In this document: one piece after another, positions 8,859 through 18,862 of the stretch | Numbering within the stretch: position 1 is the stretch's first letter | How the letters are laid out: each line of letters opens with the position of its first letter | NCBI GenBank assembly: GCA_001313065.1 | Contig: BBFD01000030.1 | Span: 1-21,072 of the forward strand | From: Silvimonas sp. JCM 19000 | GTDB lineage: Bacteria > Pseudomonadota > Gammaproteobacteria > Burkholderiales > Chitinibacteraceae | DNA: 21,072 bases | Direction: 5' to 3' | The notes under the pieces: generated by a model | Told to the model about the DNA's origin: nothing | What the model saw: only the letters and a program-made list of their open reading frames with translations | The model's database searches: none | Program-made: the position numbers and the translations under genes

Positions 8859-9610
8859 TCTTCTAATGGGTCAGATTGGGCATCGGGTACTTTGCGGCGG
8901 CCAGTCCAGCCTGCCACCACGCAACCCACTTCAAACAGCAGCCATAAGGGAATGGCCAGCATACATTGCGACAACGCATCGGGCGGGGTGATGACGGCAG
9001 CCACCACAAACGAGCCGACAATCACATACGGGCGCCAGCTGCGCAGCTTTTCCACCGTAACCACGCCAATCCATACCAGCAGCACAATCGCCACCGGCAC
9101 TTCAAAGGTCACGCCAAACGACAGGAACATGCCGAGGATAAAGCTGAGGTACTGGTCGGAATCGGGTAGCCATGTCATCGAAGCCGGGGCATGCGATGAC
9201 AAAAAAGCCGAATACGGTCTGGAACACCACGTAATAAGCGAAAGCCATGCCACAGAAAAACAGCACGGTGGACGACACCACCAGCGGCAGCACCATTTTC
9301 TTTTCATGCACATACAGGCCCGGCGCGACAAAGGCCCAGGCCTGGTACAGCGTGCAGGGCAGCGACACGACAAAAGCGGCCATGGCCGCCATTTTCATCT
9401 GCACCAGAAACGGCGAGGCAATGCCGATCGAGACCAGCTTCTGCCCTGGCAGCACCGAGGTCAGCGGGTGGACCATAAAGTCGTAGATCTGGCCCGAGAA
9501 ATAAAAAAACAGACTGCAAACGCCAGCAGAAAGCCGATGCCGGCACGCACAAGCCGCGTACGCAGCTCGATCAGATGGACCAGAAGTGGCTGAAAATCGG
9601 ATTGCTGCAT
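8855..9610 (-). CDS. tatC: Sec-independent translocase subunit TatC, with two frame breaks
   Basis: TatC is the twin-arginine signal peptide receptor in the inner membrane. About 250 residues after closing two breaks (A7 at 9503-9509; A6 instead of A5 at 9201-9206). The N-terminus MQQSDFQPLLVHLIELRTRL carries the signature HLIELR with Glu15 and Arg17. Next come SLPCTLYQAWAFVAPGLY with the periplasmic loop Pro, YLSFILGMFLSFGVTFEVPV containing the conserved Phe-Glu pair that contacts signal peptides, and PPDALSQCMLAIPLWLLFEVG. Six transmembrane helices are expected and can be traced. The tatB stop is 3 nt upstream of its ATG. Its own stop overlaps the start of the oligosaccharyltransferase gene. 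Conserved residues are intact, so the damage is probably technical. Confidence 0.95.
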
Positions 9611-9613
9611 GGC

Positions 9614-10273
9614 TTAGCGGCGATCTCGCGAGTTAGCGCCAGCGGCAGGCGCGGCGGAGGGGGCGGCAAACAGGTCGAGCTGGCGCTCATCCACGGGTGG
9701 GGCGTATTCCGGGATATGCGCTTGCGGTAAAGCCTCGGCCAGCGGTGGAGTATGCACCGGTGCGGCAGGTGCGGGCGGCGGCACCAGGGCCTGACCTTGC
9801 GCCAGCGGCACATAAACCTGGCCATTGGCCTCGGCCTGATGCTTGCGTTCTTCTTCTTCCGGCGACAAAGCCGCAGCCACCGGCATAGCCGTGACGGGTG
9901 CGCGTTCCAGTGCTGCCCGTTGTGGCTCTGGCGTGGGCTCGAGCAACGCCGCTTTGGCATCGGCGCTGCTGTTGCTCAGGGTCGCACGGGCTTCGGCGGT
10001 ACTGTCGATCAACGACGCTTTGGCATCGCTGAACGGTTGCGCGATGCTGTTACGCAGTTCGTCGCCATGCGTGCGGATTTCCGCCTCCAGTTTCGCCAGT
10101 TCACCCTGGGCGATTTCTCGATCCAGGTCGGCTTTGACGTTGGCGGTAAAGCGCTGGGCGCGGCCGATCAGCATACCCACGGTACGCGCCACTTTCGGCA
10201 ATTTCTCGGGGCCGATGACCACCAGTGACACGGCACCAATGACGGCCAGTTCGCCCAGGCTGATATCAAACAC
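9614..10273 (-). CDS. tatB: Sec-independent translocase subunit TatB
   Basis: Intact frame of 219 residues from a GTG at 10273, with AAGGA about 10 nt upstream. The N-terminal helix MFDISLGELAVIGAVSLVVIGPEKLP has the TatB-specific Glu8 and the helix-breaking Gly-Pro before the amphipathic helix (about 24-70). TatB forms the receptor complex with TatC for folded Tat substrates. The remaining ~140 residues are a charged helix followed by a long Ala/Pro/Glu-rich low-complexity tail with a DLFAAPS segment, so the protein is longer than the ~170 residues of the E. coli protein. It lies between tatA (21 nt upstream) and tatC (3 nt downstream). Confidence 0.96.
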   Translation of the reverse strand: MFDISLGELAVIGAVSLVVIGPEKLPKVARTVGMLIGRAQRFTANVKADLDREIAQGELAKLEAEIRTHGDELRNSIAQPFSDAKASLIDSTAEARATLSNSSADAKAALLEPTPEPQRAALERAPVTAMPVAAALSPEEEERKHQAEANGQVYVPLAQGQALVPPPAPAAPVHTPPLAEALPQAHIPEYAPPVDERQLDLFAAPSAAPAAGANSRDRR

Positions 10274-10294
10274 GGCTTGGCTATCCTTGCTGGG

Positions 10295-10528
10295 TTAGCG
10301 TTTGTCGCGCTCGGCGGTATCGATCACGCGGCCGCTTTCGAGCTCGGTGGTTTTGGTGGCGGTCACTTGCGGCGGGGCGGCCGGTTTGTCTTCGCTGGCC
10401 ATGCCTTCCTTGAAGCCTTTAACGGCCGAGCCAAGGTCATTGCCGACGTTACGCAGTTTTTTGGTGCCAAAGATCAAGACCACGACGGCCAGGACGATCA
10501 GCCAATGCCAGATACTCAAAGAACCCAT
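10295..10528 (-). CDS. tatA: Sec-independent translocase pore subunit TatA
   Basis: 77 residues. I start at the ATG at 10528, not at possible upstream starts, because [24 protein letters not shown] is the canonical N-terminal TatA helix and GGAG lies about 6 nt before this ATG. The conserved Phe-Gly hinge and the amphipathic helix [17 protein letters not shown] follow. The tail is charged and disordered. TatA oligomerises to form the translocation passage. The HIT gene ends 28 nt upstream and tatB begins 21 nt downstream. Confidence 0.96.
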   Translation of the reverse strand: MGSLSIWHWLIVLAVVVLIFGTKKLRNVGNDLGSAVKGFKEGMASEDKPAAPPQVTATKTTELESGRVIDTAERDKR

Positions 10529-10556
10529 TTCAGTGCTCCCTGCGACGTTGTGTCGC

Positions 10557-10913
10557 TCATTGGGTGGTGACTTCAGCGATATGCGGATTGAGGCCCGCGC
10601 CGCCAAAGACATGGATATGCAGGTGGAAGAAAGTCTGCCCCCCGCCTTTGCCCGTATTGATGACGGTGCGGAAACCGTCTTTCAAGCCTTGTTGTTCAGC
10701 CAGCTTAGGCGCTTGCAGAAGCATTTTGCCCAGCAGGGCTGATGCGAGGCATCAGCGTGCGCCAGCGAATCAAGATGCGTTTTCGGCACAATCAGAAAAT
10801 GTACGTCTGCGACCGGATGAATATCGTTAAAGGCGACCATATCGTCGTCTTCATACAGTTTTTTGCGTCGGGATTTCGCCGTTGGCGAGCTTGCAAAACA
10901 GGCAATCGCTCAT
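10557..10913 (-). CDS. Histidine triad (HIT) nucleotide-binding protein, with two frame breaks
   Basis: About 118 residues when two breaks are closed, matching the usual HinT length. It starts at 10913 with [17 protein letters not shown], a typical HIT N-terminus with two Cys. A run of T6 instead of T5 at 10859-10864 hides [24 protein letters not shown] lost base near 10740-10746 hides [19 protein letters not shown]. The catalytic triad motif [15 protein letters not shown] is clear near the C-terminus, and the protein ends at a TGA at 10559-10557. HinT-type enzymes hydrolyse purine nucleoside phosphoramidates. GGAG precedes the ATG by 6 nt. It sits between hisE and tatA, a common betaproteobacterial arrangement. 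Confidence 0.9.
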
Positions 10914-11018
10914 TGTGTTCTCCAGTTTATAGACGCGCCGCCGGTCATCGCGCTTGAGCTTGTGCTTTATCTGTAGTTCGGCAGAGATAAATGGCAAAGT
11001 TCAACGCGGCCTGCAGCC

Positions 11019-11347
11019 TCAATCTTCCTTCGGACGAGAGGCTTTTTTCTTCGATGCCCGAAATGCCTTCGCGCCGGGCCAGTTCGGCCAGCACGTCTTC
11101 ATGGCTCAGGCTTCATGCTTGAGCAAAACCAGCGTGTGAAACCACAGATCAGCCACTTCGCGCACCAGATGCAGCCGGTCGTTATCTTTGGCGGCCATGA
11201 TGGTTTCGACGGCTTCTTCGCCCACCTTTTTCAGGATTGCTTCTTGCCCCTTGTGAAACAGCTTGGCACATACGACGTGGACGGGTCCGCGCTGCGGCGC
11301 TCGCTGAGCGTGCGATCCAGGCGTTCAAGAATATCGGCGGAGACCAT
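11019..11347 (-). CDS. hisE: Phosphoribosyl-ATP pyrophosphatase HisE, with three frame breaks
   Basis: Catalyses the second step of histidine synthesis, PR-ATP to PR-AMP. About 109 residues from the ATG at 11347 after closing three breaks: base lost near 11265-11271, base lost near 11109-11112, extra T at 11043-11048. The metal-binding MazG-like helix signature is present: [15 protein letters not shown] followed by [16 protein letters not shown]. The corrected C-terminus [13 protein letters not shown] then meets a TGA at 11021-11019, the normal end for the family. It is separated from hisI by a 239-bp gap holding an inverted-repeat element, which is unusual for two genes normally adjacent or fused. 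A 105-nt spacer without a gene follows before the HIT gene. Confidence 0.9.
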
Positions 11348-11420
11348 AAGGGCGGGTCCAGAAAGCAAAAAAGCGAATTATAGGGGGGAAATCGTTGCTT
11401 GCGCGTGACTGATGCCGTGC

Positions 11421-11574
11421 ATGGGGTGCGCCTGGACCCACCACTCAAAGCCGTAAACAAAATACGCAAAGCGGGCGAACCACGTTCTTGTAGGTGTCAA
11501 GCAAACGGCAATGGCAAATCGCGGGCAAAGCGGCTTGCTGGCGGCTTTGGTTGGTGGGTCTAGACCCACCCTAT
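11421..11574. mobile_element. 154-bp inverted-repeat element (MITE/REPIN-like) between hisI and hisE
   Basis: Left end 11421-11453 and right end 11542-11574 are inverted repeats of each other over 33 bp with 27 matches. The right end contains a perfect 18-bp palindrome, GGTGGGTCTAGACCCACC (11553-11570); the left copy is a decayed version, GGGTGCGCCTGGACCCACC. The 88-bp centre has no gene. Two palindromic units in inverted orientation around a short spacer is the layout of REPIN or MITE elements. No clear target-site duplication is visible, and only this copy is in the window, so mobility is inferred, not shown. Confidence 0.6.
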
Positions 11575-11586
11575 GATTTCCTGGGT

Positions 11587-11972
11587 TTATGCGCGGTAGA
11601 TTTCGCTGGGGTCTTTTAGCACGGCGTCGACCGTCTGCCATTGATCACCCTCAAGGCGGCGGAAAAAAAACAGCTTTCGCGGCCGGTGTGGCACGCAATG
11701 CCGCCATCCTGATGGATCAGATAAATCAGCACGTCGCCATCGCAATCCAGGCGGATTTCCTTGATGTGCTGCACATGGCCCGACTCTTCGCCCTTGTGCC
11801 ACAGCTTCTGGCGCGAACGCGTCCAGTAATGCGCCGTGTGCTTCGCGGCCGAGAGCTCGACCGCCTCGCGGTTGGCAAAAGCAAACATCAGCACGCGGCC
11901 GGTTTCGGCGTCTTGTGCAATTACCGGCACCAGGCCGTTGCCGTCAAAACGGATTTCATCAAGCCAGCTCAC
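11587..11972 (-). CDS. hisI: Phosphoribosyl-AMP cyclohydrolase HisI, with one frame break
   Basis: Opens the purine ring of PR-AMP, the third step of histidine synthesis. About 127 residues from a GTG at 11972. The zinc and magnesium motifs are clear: [13 protein letters not shown] (Asp-Cys-Asp-x-Asp) and [10 protein letters not shown] with the paired Cys. A T8 run at 11663-11670 (expected 6) hides the end [18 protein letters not shown], which continues to a TAA at 11589-11587. The protein is monofunctional, with hisE encoded separately. The GTG start overlaps the hisF stop (GTGA), so translation is likely coupled to hisF. A repeat element lies immediately downstream. Confidence 0.94.
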
Positions 11973-12735
11973 AGGCGCACCTCTATGCCAGCGGCACGCA
12001 TGGCTTCCTTAGCCTGGCGCACCGTGTACTCGCCAAAGTGGAAAATCGACGCCGCCAGCACGGCATCGGCATGGCCTTCGCTCACGCCTTCGACCAGATG
12101 CTGCAGATTGCCCACACCGCCCGAGGCAATCACCGGAATATCCACCGCATCCGAGATCGCGCGCGTCAGCGGCAGGTTAAAGCCGATGCGGGTGCCGTCG
12201 CGGTCCATGCTGGTCAGCAGGATTTCGCCCGCGCCCAGTTCTTGCATTTTGATGGCCCATTCCACCGCATCCAGCCCGGTGGCCTGGCGGCCGCCATGGG
12301 TAAAGATTTCCCAGCGGCTGTTGTCCGGCGTCACGGCTTTGGCATCAATGGCCACCACAATGGCCTGGCTGCCAAACTTGTCGGCCGCCTCTTTAACCAC
12401 CTGCGGGTTAAGCACGGCCGTGGTGTTGATGCTGATTTTGTCCGCGCCCGCGTTGAGCAGACGGCGCACATCGTCCACCTTGCGCACGCCACCGCCGACG
12501 GTGAGCGGAATAAACACTTGCGACGCCACTGCTTCGATCACATGCAGAATCAGATCGCGGTCATCCGACGACGCGGTGATATCCAGAAACGTCAGCTCGT
12601 CCGCGCCTGGTCGTCATAGCGTTTGGCGATTTCCACCGGGTCACCGGCGTCGCGCAGTTCCGTAAAATTGACACCTTTGACCACGCGGCCAGCGGTGACA
12701 TCAAGACAAGGAATAATGCGTTTGGCTAAGGGCAT
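11969..12735 (-). CDS. hisF: Imidazole glycerol phosphate synthase cyclase subunit HisF, one frame break
   Basis: The cyclase half of the HisF-HisH enzyme, which makes imidazole glycerol phosphate and AICAR from PRFAR. About 255 residues. The start ATG at 12735 begins [21 protein letters not shown] with the catalytic-type Asp in PCLDV. A base lost near 12604-12608 hides [19 protein letters not shown]. The rest reads through to the TGA at 11971 with VGGGVR, the second Asp in VVAIDAK, and the phosphate loops IASGGVGN and AASIFHFGE of the (beta-alpha)8 barrel. hisA ends 123 nt upstream across a spacer with a hairpin. The stop overlaps the hisI start. Confidence 0.95.
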
Positions 12736-12800
12736 GGTGTGGCAGGCCTGGGCTTGGACAGCGGATGAAGCGGGCGCGGGCGCCACGCGAAACGGACTGA

Positions 12801-12819
12801 ACCGGGCACACGGCCCGGT
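12801..12819. repeat. Hairpin in the hisA-hisF spacer
   Basis: ACCGGGC-ACACG-GCCCGGT is a perfect 7-bp stem with a 5-base loop, in the 123-bp gap between hisA and hisF. There is no T-run after it, so it is unlikely to stop transcription alone. It could be an RNA-processing or mRNA-stability stem. Confidence 0.5.
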
Positions 12820-12858
12820 CCAGCTTTGAGACTTGATCAACGCACCGGATCGACGCGC

Positions 12859-13602
12859 TCAGGCTGCAATCGATTCGTCTGCCACTTGTTGCGCGGCGGC
12901 AAAGTCGATGGTGCCTTCGTAAATGGCGCGACCGGTAATCACCCCTTCGATGCCTTCGGGCTCAACCGCACACAAGGCGCGCACGTCGTCGAGGTTGGTC
13001 AGGCCGCCCGAGGCAATCACCGGGATGGTGAGCGCTTGCGCCAGCTTGACCGTGGCTTCGATATTGACGCCGCTGAGCATGCCGTCGCGGCCGATATCGG
13101 TGTAGATGACGCTCTCGACACCGTAATCCTGAAAGCGGCGCGCCAGATCGATCACATCGTGCTCGGTGATCTTGGACCAGCCATCGGTGGCCACAAAGCC
13201 ATCCTTGGCATCCAGACCGACGATGATATGGCCGGGGAAGGCATCACAGGCTTCGTGCAGAAAGCCCGGAATCTTGACCGCGGCGGTGCCGATGATGACG
13301 TAATCGATGCCGGCATCCAGATAACGCTCGATGGTGTCCAGATCGCGGATACCGCCGCCCAGTTGCACCGGCACCTGACCGTCAACTTCGCGCAGGATGC
13401 CTTTGATGGCGTCCAGGTTTTTGGGCTTGCCGGCAAACGCACCGTTCAGATCAACCAGATGCAGACGACGGCCGCCGGCATCCAGCCAGTGGCGCGCCAT
13501 TGCGGCGGGTTCTTCCGAGAATACGGTGGCGTCTTCCATCAAGCCCTGGCGCAGGCGTACGCAGTGGCCGTCTTTCAAATCAATAGCAGGAATAATCAGC
13601 AT
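12859..13602 (-). CDS. hisA: ProFAR isomerase HisA
   Basis: Isomerises ProFAR to PRFAR (Amadori step). Intact frame of 247 residues, close to the family length. A (beta-alpha)8 barrel with [12 protein letters not shown] (Asp8, general base), [12 protein letters not shown] with the phosphate loop, [10 protein letters not shown] (Asp131, the likely second catalytic residue), [12 protein letters not shown] and VIASGGLTN. It is one of the few undamaged genes, even though it contains an A5 run. hisH ends 50 nt upstream and hisF begins 123 nt downstream, with both subunits of the next enzyme flanking it. Confidence 0.97.
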   Translation of the reverse strand: MLIIPAIDLKDGHCVRLRQGLMEDATVFSEEPAAMARHWLDAGGRRLHLVDLNGAFAGKPKNLDAIKGILREVDGQVPVQLGGGIRDLDTIERYLDAGIDYVIIGTAAVKIPGFLHEACDAFPGHIIVGLDAKDGFVATDGWSKITEHDVIDLARRFQDYGVESVIYTDIGRDGMLSGVNIEATVKLAQALTIPVIASGGLTNLDDVRALCAVEPEGIEGVITGRAIYEGTIDFAAAQQVADESIAA

Positions 13603-13652
13603 GATGCAAAAAACTTCAATGAAGTCAGGTTATTAGGCGTGACGGCGTCGGT

Positions 13653-14291
13653 TTACGGACGACCATCCCAGTGTACGAAATTTTTGAGCAGCTGCAGTCC
13701 GGCGTGGTGGCTTTTCTCCGGATGGCACTGGATGGCGAAAATATTATCGCGCGCCACCGCCGCGGCAAAACGGTAAGGATAAGCGCTTTCGATCACCGTG
13801 ATGTCATCGCTGGGCCGAAAGTGATAGCTGTGCACAAAATAAAAGCGATCCAGATCGGGAATACCGGCCCACAGCGGGTGCTCGCGCTTGATCATCATCT
13901 GGTTCCAGCCCATGTGCGGCACTTTCAGCTTCTGGCCGTGCTCATCCACCATGGCGGCTTTGGGAAACCGCACCACGTCACCGGCAAAGATGCCCATGCC
14001 ATTGGTGTCGCCTTCTTCGCTGTGATCAAACAGCAATTGCGCACCAACGCAGATACCCAGAAACGGCTTGTGGCTGGCGGCATCGCGCACCGCACTTTCC
14101 AGGCCGCTGTTCTGCAGATAATGCATGCAATCGGGCATGGCGCCCTGACCGGGGAACACCACTTTATCGGCGGCCTCGACCACCAGCGGGTCATCGGTCA
14201 GCACGATATCGGCATCGCCGGCCACGTGTTCCAACGCTTTGGTTACGGAGTGCAGGTTGCCCATGCCGTAATCCACAATCGCGATTCGCAT
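13653..14291 (-). CDS. hisH: Imidazole glycerol phosphate synthase glutaminase subunit HisH
   Basis: Supplies ammonia from glutamine to HisF. Intact frame of 212 residues from the ATG at 14291. A class I glutamine amidotransferase: MRIAIVDYGMGNLHSV at the start, oxyanion-strand PGQGAMPDCM, nucleophile Cys81 in FLGICVGAQLLF, and the His190-Glu192 pair in AIQCHPEKSH. The HisH-specific VPHMGWNQM and FVHSYHF segments are present. It lies 33 nt after hisB and 50 nt before hisA, in the conserved B-H-A-F-I order. Confidence 0.97.
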   Translation of the reverse strand: MRIAIVDYGMGNLHSVTKALEHVAGDADIVLTDDPLVVEAADKVVFPGQGAMPDCMHYLQNSGLESAVRDAASHKPFLGICVGAQLLFDHSEEGDTNGMGIFAGDVVRFPKAAMVDEHGQKLKVPHMGWNQMMIKREHPLWAGIPDLDRFYFVHSYHFRPSDDITVIESAYPYRFAAAVARDNIFAIQCHPEKSHHAGLQLLKNFVHWDGRP

Positions 14292-14324
14292 AACTGTTCC
14301 CGTTGCTATGCAGGCTGGCGCGGC

Positions 14325-14921
14325 TTAGCCGACCAGCGTGCCTTTGGTGGACGGGGTAACGCCCGCCATACGGTCATCGTGCTCAATGGCCATACGCAGC
14401 GCGCGGCCAAAGGCTTTGAAAATGGTCTCGGCCTGATGATGCGCATTCTGGCCTTTCAGATTGTCGATATGCAAGGTGACGGCAGCGTGGTTAACAAAGC
14501 CGCGGAAAAAAACTCGCCAAACAGATCGACATCAAAGCCGCCGATGGCCGCGCGGGTATACGTCACGCCGTAATCCAGACCGGGACGGCCGGACAGATCA
14601 ATCACCACGCGCGACAGCGCTTCATCCAGCGGCACATAGGCATGGCCGTAGCGACGGATGCCTTTTTTTGTCGCCCAGCGCCTTGGCCAGCGCCTGGCCC
14701 AGCGTGATGCCCACATCTTCGACCGTATGATGCGCATCGATATGCAGATCGCCCTTGGCCACGATGTCGAGATCGATCAGACCATGGCGCGCGATCTGAT
14801 CCATCATGTGTTCCAGAAACGGAACGCCGGTATCGAACTTCGATGTGCCGCTGCCATCCAGATTGATGGAAACGGTGATCTGGGTTTCGAGCGTATTACG
14901 CGTGACCTGGGCTTGCCGCAT
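14325..14921 (-). CDS. hisB: Imidazoleglycerol-phosphate dehydratase HisB, with two frame breaks
   Basis: Dehydrates imidazole glycerol phosphate to imidazole acetol phosphate. Monofunctional, about 197 residues. ATG at 14921 with GAAGAG about 8 nt upstream. Manganese-binding motifs are [17 protein letters not shown] and, after correction, [12 protein letters not shown] and [17 protein letters not shown]. Breaks: A7 instead of A6 at 14663-14669 (restoring [20 protein letters not shown]) and A7 instead of A5 at 14506-14512 (restoring [11 protein letters not shown]). No phosphatase domain is attached, so the HisN/HolPase step must be encoded elsewhere. It follows hisD directly, with 42 nt between them, where hisC would be expected. 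Confidence 0.95.
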
Positions 14922-14963
14922 TGCGAGTCTCTTCAGGGATATACAGTCGTTGATTGGATATTG

Positions 14964-16266
14964 TTATTTTTTCGTCGAGGCGATATTCGGCCGAGCGCGC
15001 ATGCGCTTGCAAGCCTTCGCCATGCGCCAGCGTGCTGGCGATGCGGCCCAGCGTTTGCGCGCCTGCGGCCGAAACCTGGATCAGGCTGGTGCGCTTCTGG
15101 AAATCATAAACACCGAGCGGGCTGGCAAAACGCGCCGTGCGTGCGGTCGGCAACACATGGTTGGGGCCGGCGCAATAATCGCCCAGCGCTTCAGAGGTGA
15201 ACTTGCCAAGGAAGATGGCGCCAGCGTGCTTGAGTTCCGGCAACCAGATTTGCGGATGTTCTACCGATAATTCCAGATGCTCCGGCGCAATCCAGTTGGC
15301 GATATCGCAGGCTTCCTGCAGGTCTTTTACCTGGATCAGCGCGCCACGGCCGGTCAGGCTGGCGCGGATGATGTCGGCACGCGGCATTTCGGGCAGTTGG
15401 CGCTCGATGCTGGCGGCTACTTGTTCGATAAAGGCGGCGTCGGGGCACAGCAGAATGGCCTGGGCGATTTCGTCGTGCTCGGCCTGCGAGAACAAGTCCA
15501 TGGCAATCCAGTCCGGTCGGTGCTGCCATCACAGATCACCAGAATCTCGGACGGGCCCGCCACCATATCGATGCCGACGATGCCGAATACGCGGCGCTTG
15601 GCGGCGGCCACATAGGCATTGCCCGGCCCGGTAATCTTGTCGACTTGCGGCACGGTTTGCGTGCCATGGGCCAAGGCGCCTACCGCTTGCGCGCCACCCA
15701 GCGTAAACACGCGGGTTACACCGGCGATATAGGCGGCGGCCAGCACCAGATCATTGCGTTCGCCGCGCGGAGTGGGCACCACCATGATGATTTCGGGCAC
15801 ACCGGCCACATGCGCGGGGATGGCGTTCATCAGCACCGAGGACGGATAAGAAGCCTTGCCGCCCGGCACATAAATGCCGACGCGATCCAGCGGCGTCACC
15901 TGCTGCCCCAGCAGCGTGCCGTCTTCGTCGGTGTATTGCCATGAGCTGGCTTTTTTTGATGTTCGTGATAACGGCGCACCCGGGCGGCGGCCGCTTGCAG
16001 CGCGTCTTTTTTTGCTGCGGCAACAGGCGCTCGAACGCCTCTTGCAGTTGTTCTTGCGTGATTTCCAGCTGCGCCATGCTGCTGGCGTCAACGCCATCAA
16101 AGCGTTGCGTGTACTCGATCAGCGCCGCATCGCCACGGTGTTTGACGTCGTCGAGGATGGCGGCGACGCGCGCATCCACTTCGGGGTCTTGCGAGGTTTC
16201 AAACGCCAGCAGATCTTGCAGCTGGCTACGGAATTCGGCGGCGCGGGAATCAAGACGGCGGAGCAT
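14964..16266 (-). CDS. hisD: Histidinol dehydrogenase HisD, with four frame breaks
   Basis: Catalyses the last two oxidations of histidine synthesis with NAD and zinc. About 432 residues from the ATG at 16266. Hallmarks: [49 protein letters not shown], the C-terminal APEHLEL with zinc ligand, and [15 protein letters not shown]. Breaks: A7 instead of A5 at both 16007-16013 and 15951-15957, a lost base at 15512-15518 (restoring [11 protein letters not shown]), and one extra A at 14967-14972. The last removes the true stop: with five A the frame ends RLDEK at 14966-14964; as written it reads 22 codons further into hisB. A candidate promoter lies just upstream, so hisD onward may be expressed separately from hisG. 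Confidence 0.95.
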
Positions 16267-16300
16267 GTTCGAAGGTCCGGTTAGATACCTGGGGAAAACG

Positions 16301-16331
16301 ATTATACCGATGCGGCACAGTGCCGGGGTAA
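16301..16331 (-). promoter_or_regulatory. Candidate hisD promoter with a dyad in the spacer
   Basis: On the minus strand a perfect TATAAT (16306-16301) lies 34 bp before the hisD ATG. The -35 is weak (TTACCC at 16331-16326, 19 bp spacer). Between them is CGGCACAGTGCCG (16313-16325), a perfect 6-base inverted repeat around one base, well placed for a repressor or an activator. It sits in the 133-bp hisG-hisD gap, one of the wider gaps of the operon. Confidence 0.45.
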
Positions 16332-16399
16332 CGGTTCTTTGTGCGCCCCGACCACGCGTTTATTGTGGAATCACGCGGAATCAGGGCCAGGGGATGAGG

Positions 16400-17049
16400 T
16401 CAGGAATGGTGTCGTGCCGCCACTGTGGCGGCAAAGGTATCGATGATCGGTTGCAGCTGGTCATGCTTGAGCTTGAGCGCGGCCTGGTTAACGATCAGGC
16501 GCGAGCTGATATCGCGCACGTGTTCGACGGCCACCAGATTGTTGGCCTTGAGCGTGCCGCCGGTCGAAACCAGATCAACGATGCAATCGGCCAGACCGAC
16601 CAGCGGGGCCAGTTCCATTGAGCCATACAGCTTGATCAGATCAATGTGCACGCCTTTGCCGGCAAAGTGTTCGCGTGCGCAATCAGTGTATTTGGTGGCC
16701 ACACGCAGACGCGCGCCTTGCTGCACCGCGCCAGATAATCAAAACCTTGCTGCACGGCCACCATCAGGCTGCATTTGGCAATCTCCAGATCCAGCGGTTG
16801 ATACACGCCGGCGCCACCGTGTTCCAGCAGCACATCCTTGCCCGCCACGCCCAGATCAGCCGCGCCATATTGCACATAGGTCGGCACATCGGTAGCGCGC
16901 ACGATAATCAGGCGCACATCGTCACGGTTGGTGCCGATGATCAGCTTGCGCGAGCTTTCTGGCGCTTCGCTGGGCACGATGCCCGCAGCGGCCAGCAAGG
17001 GCAGGGTTTCTTCAAAAATGCGGCCTTTGGATAACGCAATGGTGATCAT
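16400..17049 (-). CDS. hisG: ATP phosphoribosyltransferase HisG, short form, with one frame break
   Basis: First committed step of histidine synthesis: ATP plus PRPP gives PR-ATP. About 216 residues from the ATG at 17049. It begins [19 protein letters not shown] and contains [23 protein letters not shown] and the PRPP loop [14 protein letters not shown]. One base is missing near 16728-16732, restoring [18 protein letters not shown]. It lacks the ~80-residue C-terminal regulatory domain of long HisG, so it belongs to the short form that works as an octamer with HisZ. No hisZ is in the window. The DUF4870 gene ends 59 nt upstream and hisD begins 133 nt downstream. Confidence 0.95.
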
Positions 17050-17108
17050 GTTCGGGTCCACCCGCTTGCTGCGGGCCTGGAATGTTAATGAAGCGGCGTC
17101 TGGCGAGT

Positions 17109-18838
<1,730 letters not shown>

Positions 18839-18862
18839 TTACGCAGCGAAAAAACGAAGAAC

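Noticed and set aside
8457..9593. 378-codon plus-strand open frame over tatC and the oligosaccharyltransferase gene
   Set aside because: Antisense to well-recognised genes, no family resemblance, composition typical of a shadow frame in GC-rich DNA.
11589..13776. Two long plus-strand frames (358 and 316 codons) opposite hisI, hisF and hisA
   Set aside because: They are antisense to clearly conserved his genes and show no domain pattern or ribosome site.
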